Positions 6,431-13,065 of a stretch of 13,153 nucleotides of DNA are shown piece by piece. The translations under genes and the position numbers were made by a program. This DNA is from an uncultured Clostridia bacterium (GTDB lineage: Bacteria > Bacillota > Clostridia > Oscillospirales > Acutalibacteraceae), in assembly GCA_946626015.1 (NCBI GenBank), contig CAMOTT010000039.1, positions 1 through 13,153 of the forward strand, read 5' to 3'. Positions within the stretch are counted from its first letter, which is position 1, and each line of letters starts with the position of its first letter. Under the pieces are notes generated by a model. It was not told where the DNA came from and did not search any database. It saw only the letters and a list, made by a program, of their open reading frames with translations.

Positions 6431-7222
6431 GTGAATACGGTAAAAGAGGCAAAAAGAATAGTTATAAAGGTGGGCACCTCCACCCTTACCCATCACACGG
6501 GCAAGACGAATATAAGGAAGATGGAAAAGCTCACGTCCGTACTTTCGGATCTGCAAAATTCCGGGCGCGAGATCGTGCTTGTCAGCTCCGGCGCAATAGG
6601 CGTTGGCGCCAGCAAGCTGGGCATGAAGAAAAAGCCGAAGGAGACCGACGAAAAACAGGCGGCGGCGACAGTCGGCCAGTGCGAGCTGATGTTTATGTAT
6701 GACAAGCTCTTCAGCGAGTACGGCCACGTTGTGGGTCAGGTGCTGCTCACAAGGAGCGACATCGAGGATCCGGAACGCAACGTAAATCTTACAAACAACT
6801 TTGAAAAGCTTTTCTTATACGGAGTGATCCCCATAATAAACGAGAACGACAGCGTGGCTGTGGATGAGATCGTTTACGGGGATAATGACAGCCTTTCGGC
6901 AATAGTGGCAAAGCTTGTAAACGCGGATCTGCTGGTCATCCTTACGGATATCGACGGGCTGTTTACCTCAAATCCTCAGGAGGATGAAAATGCCCATATA
7001 ATCCCCGTGGTGGAGGAGCTGACGGAGGATATAATGGCCCTTGCCGGCCCCAGCGTTTCAAAACTGGGCACAGGGGGCATGGTCACAAAGCTCCAGGCGG
7101 CAAAAATAGCCGGCGAAGCGGGCATAGATACCGTTATAATGAACGGTTCGGATCCCACGGATCTATACAAGCTGCTTGACGGCAGGCAGATAGGCACTGT
7201 AATTAAAGCGTCAAAAAAATAA
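6431..7222 (+). CDS. proB: Glutamate 5-kinase ProB, short form without PUA domain
   Basis: First enzyme of proline synthesis: ATP-dependent phosphorylation of glutamate to gamma-glutamyl phosphate in the cytoplasm. The 263 residues form one amino acid kinase domain: KVGTST (13-18), SSGAIGVG (52-59), INENDS (136-141), GDNDSLSA (150-157), LTDIDGL (171-177) and GTGGM (213-217). The C-terminal PUA domain of the long form (about 365 residues, as in E. coli) is absent; the protein ends with VIKASKK. Short ProB forms are known in some Firmicutes, so this is not a truncation. GTG 6431 is the start, because GGGGAG at 6418-6423 lies 7 nt before it; a TTG at 6413 lies upstream of that site. proA follows after 19 bp. 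Confidence 0.95.
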   Translation: MNTVKEAKRIVIKVGTSTLTHHTGKTNIRKMEKLTSVLSDLQNSGREIVLVSSGAIGVGASKLGMKKKPKETDEKQAAATVGQCELMFMYDKLFSEYGHVVGQVLLTRSDIEDPERNVNLTNNFEKLFLYGVIPIINENDSVAVDEIVYGDNDSLSAIVAKLVNADLLVILTDIDGLFTSNPQEDENAHIIPVVEELTEDIMALAGPSVSKLGTGGMVTKLQAAKIAGEAGIDTVIMNGSDPTDLYKLLDGRQIGTVIKASKK

Positions 7223-7241
7223 TAAACAGGGAGCTGGATTT

Positions 7242-8483
7242 ATGGATATCAAGATCTTGGGCAGCAAGGCGAAAGAGGCGGCCCGTGTGCTTGCCCGCGC
7301 AGGCAGCAATCAGAAAAACAAAGCCCTTGAGGCTGTCGCCGGGGCTCTTGTGGCGAATACAGATAAAATCTTGTCCGCAAACAAAGAGGATATCGACAGA
7401 GCGCAGGCGGCAGGAATGGCTCCTGCCATGGTGGACAGGCTCACCCTTACGCCTGAGCGCATAAACGGTATGGCTCAGGGCGTCCGGGAGCTTGTGGCCG
7501 CGGCCGACCCGGTGGGCAGGGTGCTCTATGGCGAGACCAGACCCAACGGGCTCAAGATACGCAAGGTCACCGTACCTCTGGGAGTCATAGCGGTCATCTT
7601 TGAATCGCGCCCCAACGTTACGGCGGACGCGGCGGCTCTTTGTCTTAAATCGGGCAACGCGGTGATACTCCGCGGCGGCAAGGAGGCAATAAGCTCAAAC
7701 ATAGCCATCGCCGGAATCATGCGCGGCGCGGTGGCGGAGGCCGGTCTGCCGGAGGACGTCATATCCCTTGTGGAGGACACCTCTAGAGACAGCGCCACAG
7801 CCCTTATGCGCATGAACGAATACGTTGACGTGCTCATTCCCAGAGGCGGCGCCGGGCTTATCCGCGCCGTGGTGGAAAACTCAACTGTGCCGGTGATCGA
7901 AACTGGTACGGGCAACTGCCACGTCTACATCGACAAGGCGGCGGATATCAATATGGCGGCGGAGATCGTTTTTAACGCAAAAACTTCCCGTCCCTCCGTC
8001 TGCAATGCCTGCGAAAGCCTGCTGGTGCACGAGGATATCGCGGAGCTGGCTCTTATCGCTGTGAATGAAAAGCTCAAAGAAAAGAACGTGGAAATCAGGG
8101 GCGACCAGGTCGCCTGCGCAATACTTCCCGATGCTGTTCCGGCAACGGAGGAGGATTTTGGCAGGGAGTTCCTTGATTATATAATTTCCGTCAAAGTCGT
8201 CAGCGGCATAGATCAGGCCATTGAGCACATTGCCCGTTTCGGCACGGGGCACAGCGAATGTATCGTTACGGAGGATTACAACGCTGCGCAGAAATTCCTT
8301 GACGAGGTGGACGCGGCGGCGGTTTATGTGAACGCCTCCACAAGGTTTACCGACGGCGGCGAGTTCGGCTTCGGCGCGGAGATAGGCATTTCCACCCAGA
8401 AGCTCCACGCGAGAGGGCCGTTGGGACTTGACAAGCTGACCAGCGAAAAGTTTATCATCCTTGGCTCCGGTCAGGTCAGATGA
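7242..8483 (+). CDS. proA: Gamma-glutamyl phosphate reductase ProA
   Basis: NADPH-dependent reductase converting gamma-glutamyl phosphate to glutamate semialdehyde, the second step of proline synthesis; it belongs to the aldehyde dehydrogenase superfamily. The 413 residues match the family length of about 415. Seen: VPLGVIAVIFESRPNVT (111-127), SGNAVILRGGKEA near 137-149 (cofactor region), PRGGAGLI (200-207), the catalytic Cys254 in SRPSVCNACESLL, and near the C-terminus FTDGGEFGFGAEIGIST and HARGPLGLDKLTS, both diagnostic. AGGGAG (7228-7233) lies 8 nt before ATG. The order proB-proA with a short gap is the classic operon. No proC lies in this window. The next gene starts 24 bp after the stop. 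Confidence 0.97.
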   Translation: MDIKILGSKAKEAARVLARAGSNQKNKALEAVAGALVANTDKILSANKEDIDRAQAAGMAPAMVDRLTLTPERINGMAQGVRELVAAADPVGRVLYGETRPNGLKIRKVTVPLGVIAVIFESRPNVTADAAALCLKSGNAVILRGGKEAISSNIAIAGIMRGAVAEAGLPEDVISLVEDTSRDSATALMRMNEYVDVLIPRGGAGLIRAVVENSTVPVIETGTGNCHVYIDKAADINMAAEIVFNAKTSRPSVCNACESLLVHEDIAELALIAVNEKLKEKNVEIRGDQVACAILPDAVPATEEDFGREFLDYIISVKVVSGIDQAIEHIARFGTGHSECIVTEDYNAAQKFLDEVDAAAVYVNASTRFTDGGEFGFGAEIGISTQKLHARGPLGLDKLTSEKFIILGSGQVR

Positions 8484-8506
8484 TCAACGAAAAGGAGATT
8501 GCACCT

Positions 8507-9373
8507 ATGAAATCAAAAAAGAGACCCGGCCGCAGGAGCCACAGATGGGCGTTCCCCCTGGGATTGCTGATTTTTGCCCTTGCGATAGTGGGCATTTTTT
8601 CCATCGGCTCCCGTGTTGTCAAAAAGATAGAAAATATCACCAACAAAACCGAACAGAGGGCGGAGTATGAAAGGTTCCTGAAGCCCGTGGTCATGAACGA
8701 TCCCACTCCCTTTGATGATATCGAGCAGGCGAACATGACCGAGCTTTTGGATATTGCCATCTGGTCTTTGCTGGAGGATGACGCATCACCCAACAACTAT
8801 GAGATCACAACAGGGGACAACCCCGGACTTGTCGTGCCCCAAAGCGACGTTGAGGCCGAGTTCGCAAGGCTGTTCGGCGACAAGCTGAAGCCCGTGCACT
8901 CAGACGTAACCGGTTATTCCTACACCTTTGTTTACGACAGCGTGAACAAGCAGTACATAGTGCCCATCACAGGCATTATGCCGGCCTACACCCCCTCCGT
9001 TGTCAAAATAAACTCAAAAGGCTCGTCCATTATACTCACCGTGGGCTATATCAGCGGAAACGACTGGGCGCAGGACGTTCAGGGCAACTATATTAAGCCG
9101 GAGCCTTCAAAGTATATGAAAATCACCCTGCGTAAAGACAGCGGATCATATTTTATCTCCTCCATCCAGTCCACCGAGAGCGAAGAGATAGTCACAGGCG
9201 AGACAAAAATGCCGGTCACTCTGCCCCCGGAGGGCAACGAGGTGACCATCCTTGAAACGGAGACCGCCACCACCGCAGCAGGGGAGACCTCCACCACCGA
9301 AAAGGGGCAGGAGAATGAAATTTCGGAGAACGAGGCTCAGGAAAACGAGGACAGTGAGCGCGGTAATGACTGA
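8507..9373 (+). CDS. Single-pass membrane protein of unknown function with acidic tail
   Basis: Protein of 288 residues that I do not recognise. A strongly basic N-terminus (MKSKKRPGRRSHR) is followed by one transmembrane helix (about 16-36), so the positive-inside rule puts the rest outside the membrane. The outer part has a helical segment (about 37-90), then a beta-rich region (about 110-230) with many Tyr, Ser and Val residues that could be an extracytoplasmic domain. The last ~50 residues are low complexity: Thr-rich, then Glu/Asn-rich and acidic. I chose ATG 8507 because AAGGAG (8492-8496) precedes it at 9-10 nt; an in-frame ATG at 8480 overlaps the proA stop and has no good binding site. 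It sits between proA and a PHP gene in an apparent operon. No lipobox or sortase motif was seen. Confidence 0.8.
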   Translation: MKSKKRPGRRSHRWAFPLGLLIFALAIVGIFSIGSRVVKKIENITNKTEQRAEYERFLKPVVMNDPTPFDDIEQANMTELLDIAIWSLLEDDASPNNYEITTGDNPGLVVPQSDVEAEFARLFGDKLKPVHSDVTGYSYTFVYDSVNKQYIVPITGIMPAYTPSVVKINSKGSSIILTVGYISGNDWAQDVQGNYIKPEPSKYMKITLRKDSGSYFISSIQSTESEEIVTGETKMPVTLPPEGNEVTILETETATTAAGETSTTEKGQENEISENEAQENEDSERGND

Positions 9374-9396
9374 CAAACTGAAAGGATGCTGTACAT

Positions 9397-10146
9397 ATGT
9401 ATGTGCATGAGCCGATATATGATATAGACGAGCTGGCAAGGCAGAACCTGCATATCCATACAAACTTTTCAAAGTGCGCCAGGGAGGAAATGACTCTTTC
9501 CGCCATACTCAGGGCGGCGGAGGCAGCCGACCTTGAGATAATTGCCATTACAGACCACTTTAACAACGACAACACGGATAAGCAGTGTGTTGAGAGATAC
9601 GAACAGCTCCGTATGCAGTACCGGGAGGAGAAGACCCCGGTGATGGTGCTTTTCGGCTCTGAATTTTCCCTTTACGGCGTAGGCAAGAGCCTGGAAAAAG
9701 AAAAAACACGGCTGCGCATGGATTACAGGCTTTACGCCCCCAACCATTATCACCTTGATTATTGGGAGCATCCGGAGGATAAATCCCCCAGAGGCTATGC
9801 GCTCCACGGATACGAGATGATCAAGGATCTGATACTGAACAACAAAGAGGTGGACTGCATCGCCCATCCCTTTACAGGGCGATACATAGGTTCCCTTGAG
9901 GATCAGAATTCAGTTTCCGCCGCCCTTACGGACAACGAGCTGGGCGAGCTTTTCACCCTTGGAAGGGAGCACGGCGTTGCCTTTGAATTCAATTATTTTT
10001 CGGTTTACAGCAACCCGGAATTCGCAAAACGTATGTGGAACATCGGCAAGGAGACCGGCGCGTGCTTCAACTTCGGCATGGATTGCCATTGGCTCTCGAT
10101 GGTTGACACGAAGCCCCTTGCGGAATTGATGAAGAAAATAGTGTGA
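9397..10146 (+). CDS. PHP domain metal-dependent phosphoesterase
   Basis: Protein of 249 residues with a complete set of PHP metal-binding motifs: HIH (19-21), ITDHF (51-55), GSEFS (87-91, Glu89), a His-rich NHYHLD (116-121), AHPF (156-159) and GMDCHW (227-232, Asp229 and His231). PHP proteins fold as a distorted TIM barrel with a trinuclear metal site and hydrolyse phosphoesters; this set includes histidinol phosphatase, polymerase proofreading domains and nucleotide or cyclic-nucleotide phosphoesterases. The substrate cannot be told here. It is not a DNA polymerase domain, being free-standing and short. AAAGGA lies about 10 nt upstream of ATG 9397. The HAD gene starts 3 bp after its stop, so the two are probably co-translated. 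Putative histidinol phosphatase is a possible automatic label but unsupported, with no his genes nearby. Confidence 0.88.
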   Translation: MYVHEPIYDIDELARQNLHIHTNFSKCAREEMTLSAILRAAEAADLEIIAITDHFNNDNTDKQCVERYEQLRMQYREEKTPVMVLFGSEFSLYGVGKSLEKEKTRLRMDYRLYAPNHYHLDYWEHPEDKSPRGYALHGYEMIKDLILNNKEVDCIAHPFTGRYIGSLEDQNSVSAALTDNELGELFTLGREHGVAFEFNYFSVYSNPEFAKRMWNIGKETGACFNFGMDCHWLSMVDTKPLAELMKKIV

Positions 10147-10149
10147 TCT

Positions 10150-10800
10150 ATGGACATTAAAGCGATTTTATTCGATATGGACGGAGTGCTTATCGACTCC
10201 GAAAAAATAATGCTGGACGCCGCTGTCGATTCTTTAAAAGAGTATGGCATAGAGATCTTGCCGGAGGATTTTAACTTTGATTACGTGGGCGGCGGAGAGG
10301 ACAGATTTATAGGCGGTCTTGTAAAAAATCACGGCGTGGAATATATCCCGGAGATGAAGGCCCTTGCCTACGAATATTACGGCAGGTATCTTGCAAAGGC
10401 GGAAAACGTCCTTTACTGTGATGAGAAAAACCTGCTGCTCTCTCTCAAAAACAGGTACAGGATAGCCCTGTGCTCAGCCGCCGACCTTGTTAAGGTCAGG
10501 CACAACATAAACAAGATCGGCGTGGAAGAAGGCCTGTTCGATTGCATAATCACAGGCAGCGACGTAACAAAATTCAAGCCGGATCCGGAGGTCTTTCTCA
10601 AAGCCGCGGAGCGGATAAATGTTCCGCCGGAAAACTGCCTTGTGGTGGAGGATTCGGTCAACGGCATAAAAGCGGCAAAGTCGGGCGGAATGTTCAGCTG
10701 CGGCGTCACCACCTCGTTCACCGCCGATGAGCTTCGCCGCGAGGCGGCTCCGGACAAAATAATTTCCACTGTGGCGGAGCTGGAAAAGGTTTTAAATTGA
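10150..10800 (+). CDS. HAD-IA family hydrolase (beta-phosphoglucomutase-like)
   Basis: Cytoplasmic phosphatase or phosphomutase of 216 residues in HAD subfamily IA. Motif I is FDMDGVLIDSE (8-18, nucleophile Asp9, general acid Asp11). Motif II is ALCSAAD (106-112, Ser109). The motif III lysine is in KFKPDP (141-146, Lys143). Motif IV is VVEDSVNGIKAA (165-176, Glu167-Asp168). A helical cap lies between motifs I and II. The overall pattern fits the beta-PGM/phosphoglycolate phosphatase group; the cap residues do not let me name a substrate. It begins 3 bp after the PHP gene and is the last gene of the run that starts at 4680. The ribosome binding site is weak, consistent with coupling to the PHP gene. 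Confidence 0.88.
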   Translation: MDIKAILFDMDGVLIDSEKIMLDAAVDSLKEYGIEILPEDFNFDYVGGGEDRFIGGLVKNHGVEYIPEMKALAYEYYGRYLAKAENVLYCDEKNLLLSLKNRYRIALCSAADLVKVRHNINKIGVEEGLFDCIITGSDVTKFKPDPEVFLKAAERINVPPENCLVVEDSVNGIKAAKSGGMFSCGVTTSFTADELRREAAPDKIISTVAELEKVLN

Positions 10801-10807
10801 TTTAAAA
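10790..10807 (+). repeat. AT-only palindrome spanning the HAD gene stop
   Basis: TTTTAAAT and ATTTAAAA flank a 2-nt centre and include the TGA stop. As RNA it would give a weak all-AU stem. It could be a poor terminator for the upstream operon or chance in an AT-rich spacer; no other terminator is visible before the rpsB promoter. Confidence 0.25.
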
Positions 10808-10826
10808 TAAAATATTGCAAAAACCC

Positions 10827-10855
10827 TTGCATTGTTTATTGTAATGTGTTATAAT
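10827..10855 (+). promoter_or_regulatory. Sigma-A promoter for rpsB-tsf
   Basis: TTGCAT (10827-10832), a 17-bp spacer and a consensus TATAAT (10850-10855) with an extended TGT just before it. Transcription should start near 10862, giving a leader of about 107 nt before rpsB. This is the best promoter in the window, as expected for ribosomal protein genes. Confidence 0.88.
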
Positions 10856-10861
10856 TCTACA

Positions 10862-10968
10862 GCAATTCGCACATATGGGGCGGGCTCGCAAGTTGCGCCG
10901 CTGCTTTCAAGCGGTGTTTTGGGCTGACAAAACCCTGTATGGAGGATTAAACTTAAGGAGGAAAAATT
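10862..10968 (+). promoter_or_regulatory. Structured 5' leader of rpsB
   Basis: The leader can form a 7-bp stem, CGCCGCT (10896-10902) with AGCGGTG (10910-10916) over a 7-nt loop, followed by TTTT. A second possible stem pairs GTTTT (10916-10920) with AAAAC (10929-10933). GGAGG occurs twice, at 10941-10945 and within AAGGAGG at 10955-10961; the second, 7 nt before ATG, is the ribosome binding site. Feedback by S2 on its own leader is known in gammaproteobacteria; whether this leader does the same is inference. Confidence 0.4.
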
Positions 10969-11706
10969 ATGTCAGTAGTATCAATGAAACAGTTGCTGGA
11001 GGCAGGCGTCCACTTCGGTCACCAGACCAGAAGATGGAACCCCAAAATGGCTCCCTACATTTTCACGGAGCGCAACGGCATCTACATCATCGACCTTCAG
11101 AAGACGGTCAAAAAGCTTGAAGAAGCTTACATGGTGATCCGCGACATCGCCGCAACAGGCGACGAGATCCTTTTCGTGGGCACAAAGAAGCAGGCTCAGG
11201 AGTCTGTTAAGGAAGAGGCTATCCGCTGCGGTATGCCCTACGTAAACGCCCGCTGGCTTGGCGGTATGCTTACAAACTTCAACACCATTCAGCGCAGGAT
11301 CAAGAGACTTGCTCAGCTCAAGGCAATGGAGCAGGACGGCACTTTCGATATGCTTCCCAAGAAGGAAGTCATCAAGCTCAACCTTGAGATCGAAAAGCTC
11401 GAGAAGTTCATGGGCGGTATCACAGGCATGAGACGTCAGCCCGCGGCTATGTTCATCGTTGACCCCCGCAAGGAGAAGATCGCTGTCTCCGAGGCGAAGA
11501 AGCTGGGTATCCCGATCATCGCTATCGTTGACACAAACTGTGATCCCGATGAGATCGACTACGTTATCCCCGGCAACGATGACGCTATCCGCGCTGTAAA
11601 GCTTATCTCAGCCGCAATGGCGGACGCAGTTATCGAGGGCAGACAGGGCGAGCAGTCGGCTCCTGCTGAGGAGGAAGCTCCCGCAGAGGCAGAGGCAGCC
11701 GAATAA
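10969..11706 (+). CDS. rpsB: 30S ribosomal protein S2
   Basis: Structural protein of the small subunit, bound at the head-body junction and needed for S1 binding and efficient initiation. The 245 residues begin with the standard MSVVSMKQLLEAGVHFGHQT and contain RWNPKMAPYIF, LFVGTKKQAQ, RWLGGMLTNF, GMRRQPAAMFIVDPRKE and GIPIIAIVDTNCDPD, all hallmark S2 stretches. The last ~25 residues are an Ala/Glu/Pro-rich acidic tail, common in Clostridia. AAGGAGG lies 7 nt before ATG. Codon use shifts toward CTT, ATC, AAG and CGC as in tsf, fitting high expression. It is followed by tsf after 82 bp, the conserved bacterial order. Confidence 0.98.
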   Translation: MSVVSMKQLLEAGVHFGHQTRRWNPKMAPYIFTERNGIYIIDLQKTVKKLEEAYMVIRDIAATGDEILFVGTKKQAQESVKEEAIRCGMPYVNARWLGGMLTNFNTIQRRIKRLAQLKAMEQDGTFDMLPKKEVIKLNLEIEKLEKFMGGITGMRRQPAAMFIVDPRKEKIAVSEAKKLGIPIIAIVDTNCDPDEIDYVIPGNDDAIRAVKLISAAMADAVIEGRQGEQSAPAEEEAPAEAEAAE

Positions 11707-11725
11707 TCAAAATTAAGACTATATT

Positions 11726-11752
11726 GCCCGCACCGTAAAAGTGCGGGCTTAT
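11726..11752 (+). terminator. Hairpin between rpsB and tsf (attenuator or partial terminator)
   Basis: GCCCGCAC (11726-11733) and GTGCGGGC (11741-11748) form a perfect 8-bp GC-rich stem with a 7-nt loop. Only TTATT follows, a weak U-tract, so read-through into tsf is expected. Its role could be to set the S2:EF-Ts ratio or protect the rpsB mRNA 3' end. Confidence 0.6.
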
Positions 11753-11788
11753 TCTGAATAATTTACAAATGTATCGGAGGTAATTATT

Positions 11789-12883
11789 ATGGCATTCACA
11801 GCTAAGGATGTTCAGGCTCTTCGTGAGAAGACCGGCGTAGGTATGATGGATTGCAAAAAGGCGCTCGTTGAGTGCGATGGCGATATGGATAAAGCAATAG
11901 ATTTTCTTCGCGAAAAGGGACTTGCTTCCGCAGCGAAGAAGGCGGGCCGCATCGCCGCTCAGGGCGTTATCGGCGTTTACAATGACGCAGCCGCCTCAGC
12001 TCTTGTTGAGCTCAACTGCGAGACGGACTTCGTGAGCAACAACCCCGAGTTCAAGGACCTTGCAAACCAGATAGCAAAGACCGTTGTTGCGGTCAAGCCC
12101 GCTGATCTTGACGCGCTTAACGCGGCAACCATCGCGGACGGCAGCGTTACGGTTGCCGAGGCTATCCAGGAACTGTTCCTCAAGATCCGTGAGAACATGA
12201 AGCTTCGCCGTTTTGTGCTCGTTGAGGGCACGGCGATCTCCTACATCCACGGCGGCGGCTCAGTGGGCGTTCTCGTTTCTTTTGACACAGACGCCGGCGA
12301 CAAGGCCGAGTTTATCGAGATGGGCAGAAATGTGGCCATGCAGGTCGCTGCTATGCGCCCCGAATATCTCAAGAAGAGCGACATTTCTCCCGAGGAGCTT
12401 GAAAAGCTCAGATCCATCACCGTTGACAGCGCGCTCAATAAGCCCGATTCACTTCCCGTTCCCATCCTCAAGAAGCTTATCGACAAGGCTTGCGCAGAAA
12501 AGCGCTGGAGCGATGAGGATATCTCCATCTACGAAGAGAAGAAGAGCAACATGAAGTTCCTCTTCAACTTCCTTTCAAAGGAAGCCTACGCTTTGCTTGC
12601 GGAGCTTGCTGTTGCCGGCAAGGGCGAGTTTATCGGAGAGAAGATCTTCAACGGCATGGTAGAGGGCCGCGTTTCCAAGCAGCTCAAGGAGATCTGCCTG
12701 CTTGAGCAGACCTTTGTACGTTCAGACCTGTTCGACGGCACTGTCGGCGGTTATATAGACAGCGTTGCAAAGAACCTTGGCGCAAAGATCGAGATAACCG
12801 GCTTCACCCGTTATGAGAAGGGCGAGGGCATCGAGAAGAAGGAAGACAACTTCGCTGACGAAGTTGCCAGCATGATCGGCTGA
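11789..12883 (+). CDS. tsf: Elongation factor Ts with large insertion
   Basis: Guanine nucleotide exchange factor that recycles EF-Tu-GDP to EF-Tu-GTP. The N-terminal UBA-like domain (1-~52) has VQALREKTGVGMMDCKKAL. The core carries the conserved TDFV (80-83), whose Asp-Phe disrupts Mg binding in EF-Tu. GRNVAMQVAAM (179-189), EICLLEQ (301-307), ITGFTRYEKGEGIEK (336-350) and the C-terminal FADEVA are standard. Length is 364 residues versus about 283-310 usually. The extra ~60 residues (about 222-281, bases 12452-12631) lie between ALNKPDSLP and IGEKIFNGMVEGR, the tip of the coiled-coil arm. The frame is intact on both sides and codon use matches, so this is a real in-frame insertion and not an error or fusion at an end. 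GGAGG lies 8 nt before ATG. A strong terminator follows the gene. Confidence 0.96.
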   Translation: MAFTAKDVQALREKTGVGMMDCKKALVECDGDMDKAIDFLREKGLASAAKKAGRIAAQGVIGVYNDAAASALVELNCETDFVSNNPEFKDLANQIAKTVVAVKPADLDALNAATIADGSVTVAEAIQELFLKIRENMKLRRFVLVEGTAISYIHGGGSVGVLVSFDTDAGDKAEFIEMGRNVAMQVAAMRPEYLKKSDISPEELEKLRSITVDSALNKPDSLPVPILKKLIDKACAEKRWSDEDISIYEEKKSNMKFLFNFLSKEAYALLAELAVAGKGEFIGEKIFNGMVEGRVSKQLKEICLLEQTFVRSDLFDGTVGGYIDSVAKNLGAKIEITGFTRYEKGEGIEKKEDNFADEVASMIG

Positions 12884-12905
12884 TAATAAAATAATATGAT
12901 TTTTC

Positions 12906-12937
12906 CGGAGCTGTCCGTTGGGGCGGCTCCGTTTTTT
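12906..12937 (+). terminator. Strong rho-independent terminator after tsf
   Basis: CGGAGC (12906-12911) pairs with GCTCCG (12926-12931), and the stem continues inward by five more pairs (two of them G-U) to a GTTG loop, giving about 11 bp. Six T residues follow directly (12932-12937). It ends the rpsB-tsf transcript 23 bp after the tsf stop. Confidence 0.92.
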
Positions 12938-12971
12938 GTTGAGCCTGCAGCTTTTTAGTACCGGAAAAGCA

Positions 12972-13000
12972 TTGAACTCTTATTTGGTTTATGGTAAAAT
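12972..13000 (+). promoter_or_regulatory. Sigma-A promoter for the secreted-protein gene
   Basis: TTGAAC (12972-12977), a 17-bp spacer and TAAAAT (12995-13000), with TGG just before it as an extended -10. Transcription should start near 13007, leaving a leader of about 59 nt. The leader holds a small possible stem, GCGGC (13011-13015) with GCCGC (13028-13032), of unknown meaning. Confidence 0.8.
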
Positions 13001-13065
13001 ATCCATATCGCGGCTTGCAGCTCAATGCCGCAGATATGCAAATAAAAGAATTGAGGCGATTGTTC

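Noticed and set aside
7881..8408. Minus-strand open frame of 175 codons opposite proA
   Set aside because: Shadow of conserved proA codons including the catalytic region; no motif, promoter or binding site seen.
10875..11120. Open frame in the rpsB leader running into rpsB in another frame
   Set aside because: Basic, low-quality translation with no binding site of its own; it crosses the well supported rpsB start.
12452..12631. EF-Ts insertion as an inserted mobile unit, intein or frameshift
   Set aside because: No flanking repeats, no intein splice residues, and the frame and codon use continue smoothly, so it is better read as an evolved in-frame extension.
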